A DNA stretch of 64,000 nt from Granulosicoccus sp964437945 (GCA_964437945.1 CAYTJF010000002.1:10052-74051); one strand, 5' to 3'; counted from the stretch's first letter, positions 19,079 through 27,784 are shown. The notes: a model not told the origin generated them from the letters alone. Made by a program: numbers and translations.

Positions 19079-20020
19079 TTATTGCGCAAGCGAAATTGAC
19101 AGTGGAACCTCTACGCCATCGCGTAAAACTGTCACTTCAAGTGCTTGTGCCTTAACCGCATTCCTTAGCGCGCGTATTCCCTGTTTTTGGCTGTTTAACT
19201 GTATATTGTTGACGCGTGTAATTACATCACCTGCAACAATCCCTTGTGCTTCCAGAATTTCTGGATTTTGTTTGGGGGTTATACGATATCCCACCAGTTT
19301 ACCGTTTTCTTGGTATGGCTCGGCTGCCACTATTTTTCCAAGCATCGACGGGTTTCGCGCCAATGTGTCACGTAGTTCACCCGGCGATGAAGGCAGTACT
19401 ATCTCCCCGCCTTGTCCACCCTGTTCTTGCTGACCATTAGCTTGCCCACCATCGTTGTTTGCTGCCGGTTGCGTGTTGTTGGCCTGCTCTATCGGTCGTG
19501 TCGCAATAGGCTGTACGTTCTCAGGTAATTTCAAACGCTCGTTTTTGCCGCGATTGTTCAAAATAACGTAATCTTTATATACCTCTTCCAGCGTTACCTC
19601 TCCAACGATTTTGTCGCCAATCCCGTAGGATGATTGTTCTGAGCCTTGGTTAATGATTGCAAAGGATTTTTCTGCAGGATCGGAGGCAAATACACCCATT
19701 AATTCAAGTTGTAGTCCGGTATCTTCTACTTTAACCTCTTCCTTTTTTTCTTTCGTAACTACCGGAGCCGAGCTGGCATCGCCAAACAGGTGCAGTCCAG
19801 CGGTTATCTGTGCAAGCTCAGACGGATTGGCACCATTGTTCGCTACCTGCCCGGATGCTGTAGCAGTTGAGCTGGTGTAGTCGATTGCAGGTGTCGGCAA
19901 CAGTTTCATGCATAACACGGCAAGGGCCCAGCCGAGCACGATGACCAGAACGGTGTTTACCCAACGAGGCAGTCGCGACGCATTGTCGCCGAAAACCATG
20001 GAACTTGCGATCGTACTCAT
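19079..20020 (-). CDS. gspC: Type II secretion system inner membrane protein GspC
   Basis: 313 residues from ATG 20020, which has AAGG nine bases upstream; a TTG at 20029 is the longer option. One N-terminal membrane helix (about 20-38), the HR domain (A-G-L-H-L-F-G), a Gln/Gly-rich linker, and a C-terminal PDZ domain with G-Y-R-I-T-P and G-I-V-A-G-D-V-I-T-R-V-N-N. The HR domain contacts the secretin N0 domain and the PDZ domain contributes to substrate recognition. First gene of the gsp operon. Confidence 0.93.
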   Translation of the reverse strand: MSTIASSMVFGDNASRLPRWVNTVLVIVLGWALAVLCMKLLPTPAIDYTSSTATASGQVANNGANPSELAQITAGLHLFGDASSAPVVTKEKKEEVKVEDTGLQLELMGVFASDPAEKSFAIINQGSEQSSYGIGDKIVGEVTLEEVYKDYVILNNRGKNERLKLPENVQPIATRPIEQANNTQPAANNDGGQANGQQEQGGQGGEIVLPSSPGELRDTLARNPSMLGKIVAAEPYQENGKLVGYRITPKQNPEILEAQGIVAGDVITRVNNIQLNSQKQGIRALRNAVKAQALEVTVLRDGVEVPLSISLAQ

Positions 20021-20496
20021 GTAATTCAACCTTATATATGTCAGTGTTTCGTCAAACCAATTGTGTCAATTTAAAGTCCACACTGACTCGCGGGCTTTTA
20101 GGCGCGCGGCCATTAAGTCTCATGCACTTAGGGACTCTGAGTCAAGTGTTCAATTTTGACGCCAGCTAAACCCTTCGAGTACCACTTGTTTACTGAAGTT
20201 CTGCCACTGCACAATCGATATTTTATCCCATGCCAGTAGGCTAGGCTGAGAACGGTAGTGGATGCGGGTGATAAATCGGGTTACTGCTTGTATACCTAGG
20301 CTACTATCAGGTCGATATTAGCACATAGGTACATTTACTGGCCATAAATTGCACTTTATTGCAAATTGGATAGGTATGCTGTAACTCGTTGATTTTGTGA
20401 GGTGGTCGTCAAGTTTGTGACGATTGGAGTTTTAGAAGGAAGTCGGTTGACAATTCACAACCGACCTCAACACATATATTTAGCAATCGATGTCGA
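20021..20496. other. Intergenic region upstream of gspC
   Basis: About 475 bp that must hold the gsp operon promoter and the HU-gene terminator at its right end. A plus-strand frame at 20402-20698 is the shadow of the HU gene. No other feature is clear. Confidence 0.4.
20428..20466 (-). terminator. Terminator of the HU-family gene
   Basis: Perfect 8-bp stem GTCGGTTG (20442-20449) / CAACCGAC (20458-20465), 31 bp past the stop; on the minus strand it is followed by TTCCTTCTAAAACT. Confidence 0.65.
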
Positions 20497-20907
20497 TCAC
20501 GCAACCATGTCTTTAAGACCTTTCAGTGCGAGGACCTTCACCACCTTTCGAGCAGGTTTTGCTTTGAAAGTGATAATTTCGTCTTTGTTGAAAGGATTAG
20601 GGCCTTTACGTTCTTTGGTTGCTGGCTTTTTAACAACTTTGATTTTCATCAAACCAGGAACGCTGAACATGCCGACCTTTGTCCTGAGATTCTTTTGAAT
20701 CAATTCTTCCAGAGCTGTTAGCACTGACTGAACTTCTTTCCGGCTCAGATCAGTGGTGTCAGCAATAGACGTCAGGATTTCTGATTTCGTCGGTGGCTTT
20801 TTGGCTTTCGCCGCACTAGCTTTTTTCTTAGCTGTGGTTTTTTTCTTGGCAACTGGTTTTTTCTTGGCAGTTGCTTTTTTCTTGGTGGCTTTTTTTTTCG
20901 CCGCCAT
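20497..20907 (-). CDS. HU-family DNA-binding protein with histone H1-like Lys/Ala tail
   Basis: 136 residues. Residues 1-38 are almost only Lys, Ala and Thr in K-K-x-A/T repeats, like the tail of eukaryotic histone H1 or bacterial AlgP/AlgR3-type proteins. Residues 39-136 form the HU/IHF domain: T-K-S-E-I-L-T-S-I at the start, a G-x-F-S-V-P-G-L turn, the arm region with R-K-G-P-N-P-F and A-K-P-A-R-K-V-V. HU-type dimers bend DNA; the tail should add unspecific DNA binding and compaction. The gene has its own terminator and sits between gspC and yggT on the same strand, with long gaps. Confidence 0.9.
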   Translation of the reverse strand: MAAKKKATKKKATAKKKPVAKKKTTAKKKASAAKAKKPPTKSEILTSIADTTDLSRKEVQSVLTALEELIQKNLRTKVGMFSVPGLMKIKVVKKPATKERKGPNPFNKDEIITFKAKPARKVVKVLALKGLKDMVA

Positions 20908-21215
20908 GTGGTATCCCTCGCGTACTTAAAAGTAATAACGGATTAGTTGCAGTTATAACGGTTATGGCTATAACTGAACAAGCGTATGCATGCTGTATAT
21001 GCAGTGATTTCGCAAAGACAACAAACGGTTAAAGCGCGCGAAAGTTAACATATTTTTCTCGGCTGTGTATCAGTTTTCTAGAACAAATTGTGTAAATAAC
21101 CCTTTATTTACAGTAAATCCTGATATCAAAATAAAAAAACACCTTAAATTAAAGTGTTTTGATGAAAATTTGTACAAATTTATTGCGGAGACTACTCTGG
21201 CAAATCTGACAAAAA
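20908..21215. other. Intergenic region upstream of the HU gene, with the yggT terminator
   Basis: About 310 AT-rich bases. The right part contains the terminator described at 21128-21160; the left part must contain the HU promoter. No gene seen. Confidence 0.4.
21128..21160 (-). terminator. Terminator of the yggS-tal-proC-yggT operon
   Basis: Stem AAAACAC (21136-21142) / GTGTTTT (21154-21160); on the minus strand the hairpin runs into TTTTTTTATTTTG. It lies 56 bp after yggT. Confidence 0.8.
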
Positions 21216-21818
21216 CTATGGCATAAACGGTGACATAAGCGTGCCGGTTACTACCATTCGTAATGCAAAGAGCGCAATAATACCAATGAGAATAGATAAA
21301 TCTAATCCACCAATGGGTGGTACGTATTTCCTTATTGGTCGCAGGATTGGTTCGGTTATCCCGCTAAGCAGGTTACGAATTGAATCAGTCGCGGGGTTTG
21401 GAAACCAGCTCAAGATGGCCTGGATAATCATGGCGTAGATAAAAATATTGAAAAGCAGATGTATGACTTCAACAAACGCTAAAAGGAAAAGGGTGCCATA
21501 GGAAAAAATCTGCAAACTAAAAAACGCGGAGGCGACTTGTACTCTTTCATCACTCAATGTTTTGAGCAGCACTAGCTTAATCAGTAGCACCAAAAAGGCA
21601 AGCAGCAGGCTTGAGGTGTCATAAGATTTTATACTCGGCACAATGCGGCGAACCGGTTTTAACACTGGATCGGTTACTTTCACGACAAACTGCGCCAGCG
21701 GATTGTAATAGTCTGCCCGAAACAACTGCATTATAAATCGGACGGCCAGCAGCAGAGCGTAAAGGTTGAAAATTACGCTAATGAGAAAACTCAGTGCCGC
21801 TAAAATTGAATTGCCCAT
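21216..21818 (-). CDS. yggT: YggT-family integral membrane protein
   Basis: 200 residues made of two repeats of a YGGT domain, each with two membrane helices and a D-P-V-L-K-P-V-R-R-I-V-P or E-P-I-L-R-P-I-R-K-Y-V-P motif. This two-repeat form is typical of gammaproteobacteria. Function uncertain; related proteins (YlmG, YggT) are linked to cell division, chloroplast division or osmotic tolerance. Last gene of yggS-tal-proC-yggT, with a terminator downstream. Confidence 0.9.
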   Translation of the reverse strand: MGNSILAALSFLISVIFNLYALLLAVRFIMQLFRADYYNPLAQFVVKVTDPVLKPVRRIVPSIKSYDTSSLLLAFLVLLIKLVLLKTLSDERVQVASAFFSLQIFSYGTLFLLAFVEVIHLLFNIFIYAMIIQAILSWFPNPATDSIRNLLSGITEPILRPIRKYVPPIGGLDLSILIGIIALFALRMVVTGTLMSPFMP

Positions 21819-21888
21819 CAGTTTTTAATCCTTTGACAATCTATTGGTAAGACAACGAATGTTAGCGAAGTATTGTAGCGCCGATCAA

Positions 21889-22707
21889 TCAAGAAGAGGT
21901 ACCGAATTCATCTCCCAATGCTTTGGCCCGCTGGTGCGCTGCTTGCATCGCACTAAGAATAGTGCTTTCAAGGCCTTGTTCTTCAAATACTGACAAGGCT
22001 GCGGCGGTGGTACCACCTTTGGAAGTGACGTTTTCGCGCAGCACTTGAGGAGAATGTGTTTGCGCTCGGGCCATGCTGGCTGCGCCAAATGCCGTCTCGA
22101 TGGCAAACTCTTGGCTGGTCGCTGCGTCTAAACCCAATTCTTCAGCAGCCTTCGCCATATGTTCAATCATATAAAAGAAATAAGCCGGACCACTGCCCGA
22201 TAATGCGGTAATGGCATCAAGTTCAGTTTCCTTAGCTACCCAGCAGGTTTTCCCGGCAGTGGATAACAGGCTTTGAGCCTCATCTTTCTGAGCATCTGAG
22301 CAGTTAGCATTGGCAAACAAGGCAGTAGCGCCAAGTCCAAGTAGTGCCGGCGTATTTGGCATACAGCGAACAATGGCTGTTTGCGCTGGTAACCACTGAC
22401 TCATTGAGTCGCTGCGCACACCTGCGGCAACAGAAACAACCAGTTTTGGGCTTCTTGCTGCGAGTGCCTTGCATACCGTTTCTACCAGGTTGGGTTTAAC
22501 CGCGATAACCACCGCAGCAGCTTCATCAATATGTTCTATGCTTTGCGCGCTGTGCACACCAAATGAGCGCGTTATTTTATCGACCGCATCAGGACTGATA
22601 TCCACTACTTTAATAGTGTCCGCACTAACACCACTGCCAACCAGACCACCAACAAGGCTGCTGGCCATGTTGCCGGCACCAATAAAAAACCACTTTGTAC
22701 TCTGCAT
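21889..22707 (-). CDS. proC: Pyrroline-5-carboxylate reductase
   Basis: 272 residues. Rossmann start F-I-G-A-G-N-M-A-S-S-L, the V-K-P region for cofactor, R-C-M-P-N-T-P-A, and the catalytic/dimer signature A-L-S-G-S-G-P-A-Y-F-F. It reduces pyrroline-5-carboxylate to proline with NAD(P)H. It starts 6 bp after the stop of tal and lies 70 bp before yggT; a weak ribosome site (GCGAG) precedes the ATG. Confidence 0.95.
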   Translation of the reverse strand: MQSTKWFFIGAGNMASSLVGGLVGSGVSADTIKVVDISPDAVDKITRSFGVHSAQSIEHIDEAAAVVIAVKPNLVETVCKALAARSPKLVVSVAAGVRSDSMSQWLPAQTAIVRCMPNTPALLGLGATALFANANCSDAQKDEAQSLLSTAGKTCWVAKETELDAITALSGSGPAYFFYMIEHMAKAAEELGLDAATSQEFAIETAFGAASMARAQTHSPQVLRENVTSKGGTTAAALSVFEEQGLESTILSAMQAAHQRAKALGDEFGTSS

Positions 22708-22713
22708 AACGAA

Positions 22714-23826
22714 CTAACTCGCCAGCCGTTTACGCTTGGCGTCGATAGATTGCAGTAACCGCTCAAAGGCTTCGGAAAACGAGGCGATACCCGCTGTTTC
22801 CAAATCACTGGTGATGTCACTTAACGAGACACCAAGCTCGTTGAGTTCAGAGAGTTGTTTGTGCGCCACATTCAGTTCTCGGCTAAGTCTTGGTTCGGCT
22901 ACCCCATGGTCACGAAAGGCGTCCATGGTTTTCGGGGGCAGGGTGTTTACCGTGTCAGGACCGATCAGTTCCTCGACGTACATAACATCAGAGTAGTCAG
23001 GATTTTTTGTTCCTGTGCTTGCCCACAACAAACGTTGCGGCAGCGCACCGGCACTGCGTAATGAGGCAAATTGTTCGCTGCCGAACAGGTTGGCAAAATG
23101 GCCATAGGCGACCTTGGCATTGGCTATGGCGATCTTGCCTTTTAAGCCCTTTGCCGCATCAGTGCCGATGGCATCAAGCGCCTTGTCAACTTCAGTGTCA
23201 ACCCGGCTAACGAAGAAACTCGCCACTGATGAAATGTTGTCAATCGGATGGCCTGCGGCATGGCGGCGTTCAAGCCCACTAATATAGGCTTTGGCAATTT
23301 CAAGATAACGTTGAACACTGAACAGTAACGTGACGTTGACGTTAACGCCTTTGGTTGTGAGCTCTTCAAACGCTTCTACTCCTGCACTGGTTCCCGGGAC
23401 CTTGATCATCAAGTTGGGGCGGTTGACACGTTGGTTCAAATCCAGCCCCATGGCAATGGTGCCTTCGGTGTCGTGCGCAAGGTCTGGGGTGACTTCCAGT
23501 GACACGTAGCCGTCCACACCTTTAGTTTGTTTGTAGGTATCAGCAAATGCATCTGCTGCGCCCTGAATATCTTCAATTGCAAGTTGATTGAAGACTTCCA
23601 GGTTGTCGGTATTGGCATTACGACTAATGGCCTCAATACTACTGTCGTATTCGGCGGTTTTTGCTATTGCTTGCTCGAAGATTGCCGGATTCGATGTCAG
23701 GCCCATAACCTGGTCATTTTTGATCAGCGCTTGCAGATCACTGTTTAGCAGGCTGCGTTGAATGTAGTCCAGCCAAAGGCTTTGTCCTGCGGCATACGCA
23801 TCAACCATTGGATTGCTGTTTGACAT
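22714..23826 (-). CDS. tal: Transaldolase (long, actinobacterial/cyanobacterial type)
   Basis: 370 residues, longer than TalA/TalB of E. coli (about 317) and matching the long subfamily. Start S-L-W-L-D-Y-I-Q-R, then M-G-L-T-S-N-P-A-I-F, the E-V-T-P/E-V segment, the Schiff-base Lys in L-M-I-K-V-P-G-T, and V-N-V-N-V-T-L-L-F-S. It transfers dihydroxyacetone between sugar phosphates in the pentose phosphate pathway. AAGGG lies 8 bases before the ATG. It is inserted between yggS and proC, genes that are usually adjacent. Confidence 0.93.
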   Translation of the reverse strand: MSNSNPMVDAYAAGQSLWLDYIQRSLLNSDLQALIKNDQVMGLTSNPAIFEQAIAKTAEYDSSIEAISRNANTDNLEVFNQLAIEDIQGAADAFADTYKQTKGVDGYVSLEVTPDLAHDTEGTIAMGLDLNQRVNRPNLMIKVPGTSAGVEAFEELTTKGVNVNVTLLFSVQRYLEIAKAYISGLERRHAAGHPIDNISSVASFFVSRVDTEVDKALDAIGTDAAKGLKGKIAIANAKVAYGHFANLFGSEQFASLRSAGALPQRLLWASTGTKNPDYSDVMYVEELIGPDTVNTLPPKTMDAFRDHGVAEPRLSRELNVAHKQLSELNELGVSLSDITSDLETAGIASFSEAFERLLQSIDAKRKRLAS

Positions 23827-23890
23827 TAATTACGCCCTTTATTGAGTTTGTATGATTAACCCATGATTCTACCACCGTTGCTCGGTGTAT

Positions 23891-24592
23891 TTAATTGCGT
23901 TCGCGTGAGCCGAATATAGCCGTACCGATACGAACAATGGTTGCACCTTCGGCAATGGCGGCTTCAAGATCCTGACTCATTCCCATCGACAAAGTGTCGA
24001 TCGCGCTGTGTTCGAGAGAAAGTGCATGTTGCAGTTCTCGCACTTTTGCAAACACTTCCCGTTGTTTCTCAAATTCAGTATTTGGTGCAGGGATAGCCAT
24101 CAGCCCGCGTACGCACAGTTGCGGAAAATTGGCACATTGCGTTGCCAGTGCTTCCACCTCATGCGGCAAGACGCCTGATTTGCTCGGCTCGTTATCAATA
24201 TTGACCTGCAAACAAATTTGTAGTGGTGGTAGGTCCGATGGCCGGCTCTCGGCCAGCTTTGTGGCTACTTTGACACGATCAACACTGTGCACCCAATCAA
24301 AATGAGCCGCAATACTTGCCGCTTTTCTTGATTGAATTGAACCAATGAAGTGCCATTCACAGCCAGCATCGTTAAGTGCTGCAATCTTTTCCAGACCTTC
24401 GCTGGGGTAATTTTCACCGAAAAAGCGTTGTTCTGCCTCGATGGCGGCCTTAATCATGGATATGGGTTTGGTTTTACTGACCGCTAATAGTTTTATGGTA
24501 GCCGGATCTCGACCGTGCTTTTTCGCCATGCTGTTGATGTCGCTTTGTACCATCTTAAGATTTGTAGCGACTTTGTTTGCGGGGCTGCTCAC
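23891..24592 (-). CDS. yggS: Pyridoxal phosphate homeostasis protein (YggS/PLPBP)
   Basis: 233 residues. PLP-binding Lys in L-L-A-V-S-K-T-K-P, then F-G-E-N-Y, W-H-F-I-G-S-I-Q-S-R-K, the M-A-I-P segment, and S-M-G-M-S-Q-D-L-E-A-A-I and V-R-I-G-T-A-I-F-G at the C-terminus. It is a single-domain fold-type III PLP carrier that affects PLP and amino acid balance. First gene of the operon; divergent from pilT with 165 bp between. Confidence 0.95.
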   Translation of the reverse strand: MSSPANKVATNLKMVQSDINSMAKKHGRDPATIKLLAVSKTKPISMIKAAIEAEQRFFGENYPSEGLEKIAALNDAGCEWHFIGSIQSRKAASIAAHFDWVHSVDRVKVATKLAESRPSDLPPLQICLQVNIDNEPSKSGVLPHEVEALATQCANFPQLCVRGLMAIPAPNTEFEKQREVFAKVRELQHALSLEHSAIDTLSMGMSQDLEAAIAEGATIVRIGTAIFGSRERN

Positions 24593-24757
24593 AAATTTAT
24601 GCCTTAGGTTGGTTAAATGTCGGCTGTTTCAAACCCGGTAAGTTACTGCCCACTAAGCAATTCACAAAAATGGCCGATCTATCCGTCTAATAACAGCTGT
24701 GTCCCGACAATGTACACAGCTTTTCAATGGCATACATACATTTACAGGGTTTAATTA

Positions 24758-25795
24758 ATGGATATCGCACAGCTACTAACGTTTGGCGTAAAGAACGGCG
24801 CATCGGACATGCACTTGTCTGCTGGTTTGCCACCGATGATACGTGTTGATGGCGATATGCGTAGAGTCAATATCCCTGCGTTGGACCATGCTGCTGTTCA
24901 GGCCATGGTGTATGACATCATGAATGATAAACAGCGTAAAGACTTCGAAGAACATCTCGAGACCGATTTTTCCTTCGAGATTCCTGAAACCGCGCGTTTT
25001 CGTGTGAATGCATTTAACCAGAACCGTGGCTGTGGTGCGGTTTTCCGTACTATCCCAACCGAAATCATGTCCCTTGAGCAACTGGGTTGCCCACGAATCT
25101 TTCAAGAAATTTCAGAAATGCCTCGCGGTATTGTGCTGGTAACCGGCCCTACCGGTTCGGGTAAATCAACCACACTGGCCGCTATGATGGATTTCAAGAA
25201 CGAAACAGAATTAGGCCATATTCTGACCATCGAAGACCCAATTGAATTTGTTCACGAAAGCAAAAAGTGTTTGATCAATCAGCGTGAGGTGCATCGCGAT
25301 ACGTTTGGCTTCGCAAATGCACTGCGATCAGCACTGCGTGAAGACCCAGACGTCATACTGGTTGGTGAAATGCGTGATATGGAAACCATATCACTCGCTC
25401 TGACTGCTGCTGAAACCGGTCACCTGGTGTTTGGTACTTTGCATACAAGTTCTGCTGCTAAAACCGTCGATCGTATTGTTGATGTTTTTCCAGCCGGTGA
25501 GAAGCCGATGATTCGTTCTATGTTATCCGAATCGCTAAAAGCAGTTATCTCTCAAACGCTACTAAAGAAGACTGGCGGTGGTCGAGTTGCGGCTCATGAA
25601 ATCATGATCGGTACCCCTGCTATTCGAAACCTGATTCGTGAAGATAAGGTTGCGCAGATGTATTCGGCTATCCAGACCGGTCAGGGTCATGGTATGCAAA
25701 CGCTCGATCAAAACTTGAAAGAGTTGGTTAATCGTGGTGTTGTCGATATGGCAGAGGCGCGTAAAAAGGCGCAGAACCCAGATTCAATAATGTAA
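24758..25795 (+). CDS. pilT: Type IV pilus retraction ATPase PilT
   Basis: 345 residues, the usual length. N-terminal A-S-D-M-H-L-S-A-G-L-P-P-M-I-R motif, Walker A G-P-T-G-S-G-K-S-T-T (about 130-139), Asp box E-D-P-I-E-F, Walker B R-E-D-P-D-V-I-L-V-G-E-M-R-D, His box, and the C-terminal A-I-R-N-L-I-R-E motif needed for retraction. It lacks the zinc motif of GspE. It disassembles pili during twitching and DNA uptake. pilU follows after 83 bp. Confidence 0.97.
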   Translation: MDIAQLLTFGVKNGASDMHLSAGLPPMIRVDGDMRRVNIPALDHAAVQAMVYDIMNDKQRKDFEEHLETDFSFEIPETARFRVNAFNQNRGCGAVFRTIPTEIMSLEQLGCPRIFQEISEMPRGIVLVTGPTGSGKSTTLAAMMDFKNETELGHILTIEDPIEFVHESKKCLINQREVHRDTFGFANALRSALREDPDVILVGEMRDMETISLALTAAETGHLVFGTLHTSSAAKTVDRIVDVFPAGEKPMIRSMLSESLKAVISQTLLKKTGGGRVAAHEIMIGTPAIRNLIREDKVAQMYSAIQTGQGHGMQTLDQNLKELVNRGVVDMAEARKKAQNPDSIM

Positions 25796-25878
25796 GTGTT
25801 ATTGGTGTTCAGGTTGGTCGTATTGATCAATCCGTTACGAATGAAGTTTGAATAAAAAGATCACGGGATAACGAAGCT

Positions 25879-27048
25879 ATGGACTTAAAAGTCGCTAAGC
25901 GTTTCATGGACGAGCTATTGGTAAACCTGTTCAAGAAAGGTGGTTCGGATTTGTTTATCATTGCAGGGGCTGCACCGTCAATGCGGATACACGGCAAAGT
26001 CACTCCTGTGATGGAAAAGAAGCTTACAGCCGAGCATACCCTTGCATTGGCTCAGTCTCTTATGACCGATGCCGAGCGTGATGAATTTGCCAACTCTAAA
26101 GAATGCAACTTTGCGATTGCGTTGCCAGACATTTCACGCTTTCGTGTGAATGCGTTGGTGCAACGCGGAAGCGCGGGATTGGTTGTTCGTATCATTCCAA
26201 ATGATATCCCCAGTTTTGCTGATTTGCACTTACCGGATATCATGAATCAGATTGCCATGACCAAGCGTGGTTTGGTTATATTTGTTGGCGGTACCGGTTC
26301 TGGTAAGTCGACTAGTCTTGCGTCGATGATTGACTATCGAAACGAGAATTCCAATGGGCATATCATCACAATTGAGGACCCAGTGGAATTTGTACATCAT
26401 CATAAGGGGTGCATCGTTACACAGCGTGAAGTTGGTAACGATACAGAGTCGTTTGAAGTTGCCCTGAAGAACACCTTGCGTCAAGCGCCAGATGTTATTC
26501 TGATTGGTGAGATTCGTGATCAGAAAACCATGGAACACGCGATAGCGTTTGCTGAAACGGGTCATTTATGTCTTGCCACTTTGCATGCGAACAATACCAA
26601 CCAGGCTCTCGATCGTATAATCAATTTTTTCCCGGAAGCTCGTCATAAACAGTTGCTGCTTGATTTGTCTTTAAATGTAAAGGCGCTTATATCACAACGA
26701 CTGTTGCCAACGCCGAGTGGTAAAGGGCGTCGAGCGGCTATCGAGGTTTTGATTAATACGCCACTAATGTCAGATCTGATACTGAAAGGCGAAGTGCATG
26801 AGATCAAAGCATTAATGAGCAAAGGCCGTGAACAAGGTATGCAGACATTCGACCATGCAATTTTCGAACTTCTTCAAGAAAATGCGATTACGATAGAAGA
26901 GGCAATGCGCAACGCTGACTCGGTCAATGATTTACGTCTGCGCATTAAGCTTGAAGGTGGTGGTTCTGCGGCTGTCGACGATATGATTGCTGATTCAATG
27001 TCGCTTGAAGAGAAAGATGATGACAATCAAAACGCCATGATGCGATAG
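25879..27048 (+). CDS. pilU: PilT-like accessory retraction ATPase PilU
   Basis: 389 residues. G-G-S-D-L-F-I-I-A-G-A-A-P-S-M-R-I start, Walker A G-G-T-G-S-G-K-S-T-S (about 136-145), E-D-P-V-E-F, and Walker B R-Q-A-P-D-V-I-L-I-G-E-I-R-D; the sequence is clearly PilT-related but with the longer C-terminal tail of PilU (final acidic E-E-K-D-D-D-N). PilU works with PilT and adds retraction force. Terminated by the hairpin and heptamer array downstream. Confidence 0.95.
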   Translation: MDLKVAKRFMDELLVNLFKKGGSDLFIIAGAAPSMRIHGKVTPVMEKKLTAEHTLALAQSLMTDAERDEFANSKECNFAIALPDISRFRVNALVQRGSAGLVVRIIPNDIPSFADLHLPDIMNQIAMTKRGLVIFVGGTGSGKSTSLASMIDYRNENSNGHIITIEDPVEFVHHHKGCIVTQREVGNDTESFEVALKNTLRQAPDVILIGEIRDQKTMEHAIAFAETGHLCLATLHANNTNQALDRIINFFPEARHKQLLLDLSLNVKALISQRLLPTPSGKGRRAAIEVLINTPLMSDLILKGEVHEIKALMSKGREQGMQTFDHAIFELLQENAITIEEAMRNADSVNDLRLRIKLEGGGSAAVDDMIADSMSLEEKDDDNQNAMMR

Positions 27049-27087
27049 TGCGATAGCCATCCGGTACTGCGGCCGGAAAGCAGTCTG

Positions 27088-27122
27088 AACGCCCACGTTA
27101 CCTGAAGTATCGTGGGCGTTCT
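27088..27122 (+). terminator. Hairpin downstream of pilU, running into a tandem repeat
   Basis: Perfect 10-bp stem AACGCCCACG (27088-27097) / CGTGGGCGTT (27111-27120), 13-base loop, 39 bp after pilU. Its 3' arm contains the first unit of the heptamer array. The T-run is weak. Confidence 0.65.
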
Positions 27123-27178
27123 GCGTTCTGCGTTCTGCGTTCTGCGTTCTGGGTTCTGCGTTCTGGGTTCTGTGTTCT
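27116..27178. repeat. Heptamer tandem repeat, nine units
   Basis: Nine units of GCGTTCT in register (six exact, plus GGGTTCT twice and GTGTTCT once). It begins inside the 3' arm of the pilU hairpin. The array is open in the reverse frame only because three heptamers equal seven codons; no gene is implied. Confidence 0.95.
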
Positions 27179-27289
27179 GAGCTCCAAGCTCCGGCTCGGG
27201 AGAGGTGCGCTGTTTTCATGGCATACTACCTGTTAACCAAATGTTCGCTCAGAGCCGGGTGTCAACATCGATGAGAACAAAAATTGGTC

Positions 27290-27784
27290 ATGAGTGAATT
27301 TACCGATTATCTTTGTGATGTATTTATACTGTTCGGCAGTGTGACCTCTCGACGTATGTTCGGAGGTCACGGGCTCTATTTCGACAATTGTATGTTTGGC
27401 CTTGTGGCTGAAGACACCTTGTATTTAAAGGTAGATGAGCAGAATGCCCATCACTTTGCAGAATTGGACTTACCGCCGTTTGAATACGAAAAATCGGATG
27501 GCTTAACGATGGTAATGAGTTATCGTATGGCGCCTGAGTCAATTTATGAGGATCAGGATGAAGCCGCTGTTTGGGCTGCTCATGCATGGGAGGCAGCTAA
27601 ACGGGCGAAATCTGCGAAGGTCGCTAAAAGTAAAAAAACGAAAAATAAGAAAATTGCTGCCAAGAAAAAAAGTACGAGTAAGAAGAACACGAGCAACAAG
27701 AAGGTAGGCAAGAAGAGTACGAACAAAAAGAAAACTAGCAAAAAGAAAACAGCCAATAAGAAAGCAAGTGGTAAAGTTACGTAA
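27290..27784 (+). CDS. TfoX N-terminal domain protein with lysine-rich tail
   Basis: 164 residues from ATG 27290 (a TTG at 27284 is in frame). Residues 1-100 form a TfoX/Sxy N-terminal domain: F-G-S-V-T-S-R-R-M-F-G-G-H-G-L-Y, F-G-L-V-A-E-D-T-L-Y-L-K, and M-S-Y-R-M-A-P. Residues 103-164 are nearly all Lys with Ser/Thr/Asn/Ala, like a histone H1 tail. TfoX regulates competence genes in Haemophilus and Vibrio; single-domain relatives are common and of unknown function. The tail suggests nucleic acid binding. It is next to pilTU, whose products serve DNA uptake, but on its own transcript. Confidence 0.8.
   Translation: MSEFTDYLCDVFILFGSVTSRRMFGGHGLYFDNCMFGLVAEDTLYLKVDEQNAHHFAELDLPPFEYEKSDGLTMVMSYRMAPESIYEDQDEAAVWAAHAWEAAKRAKSAKVAKSKKTKNKKIAAKKKSTSKKNTSNKKVGKKSTNKKKTSKKKTANKKASGKVT

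Noticed and set aside
26995..27219. Reverse frame encoding heptapeptide repeats (T-Q-N-A-E-R-R)
   Set aside because: Produced by a 7-bp tandem repeat read in three frames; not a protein.
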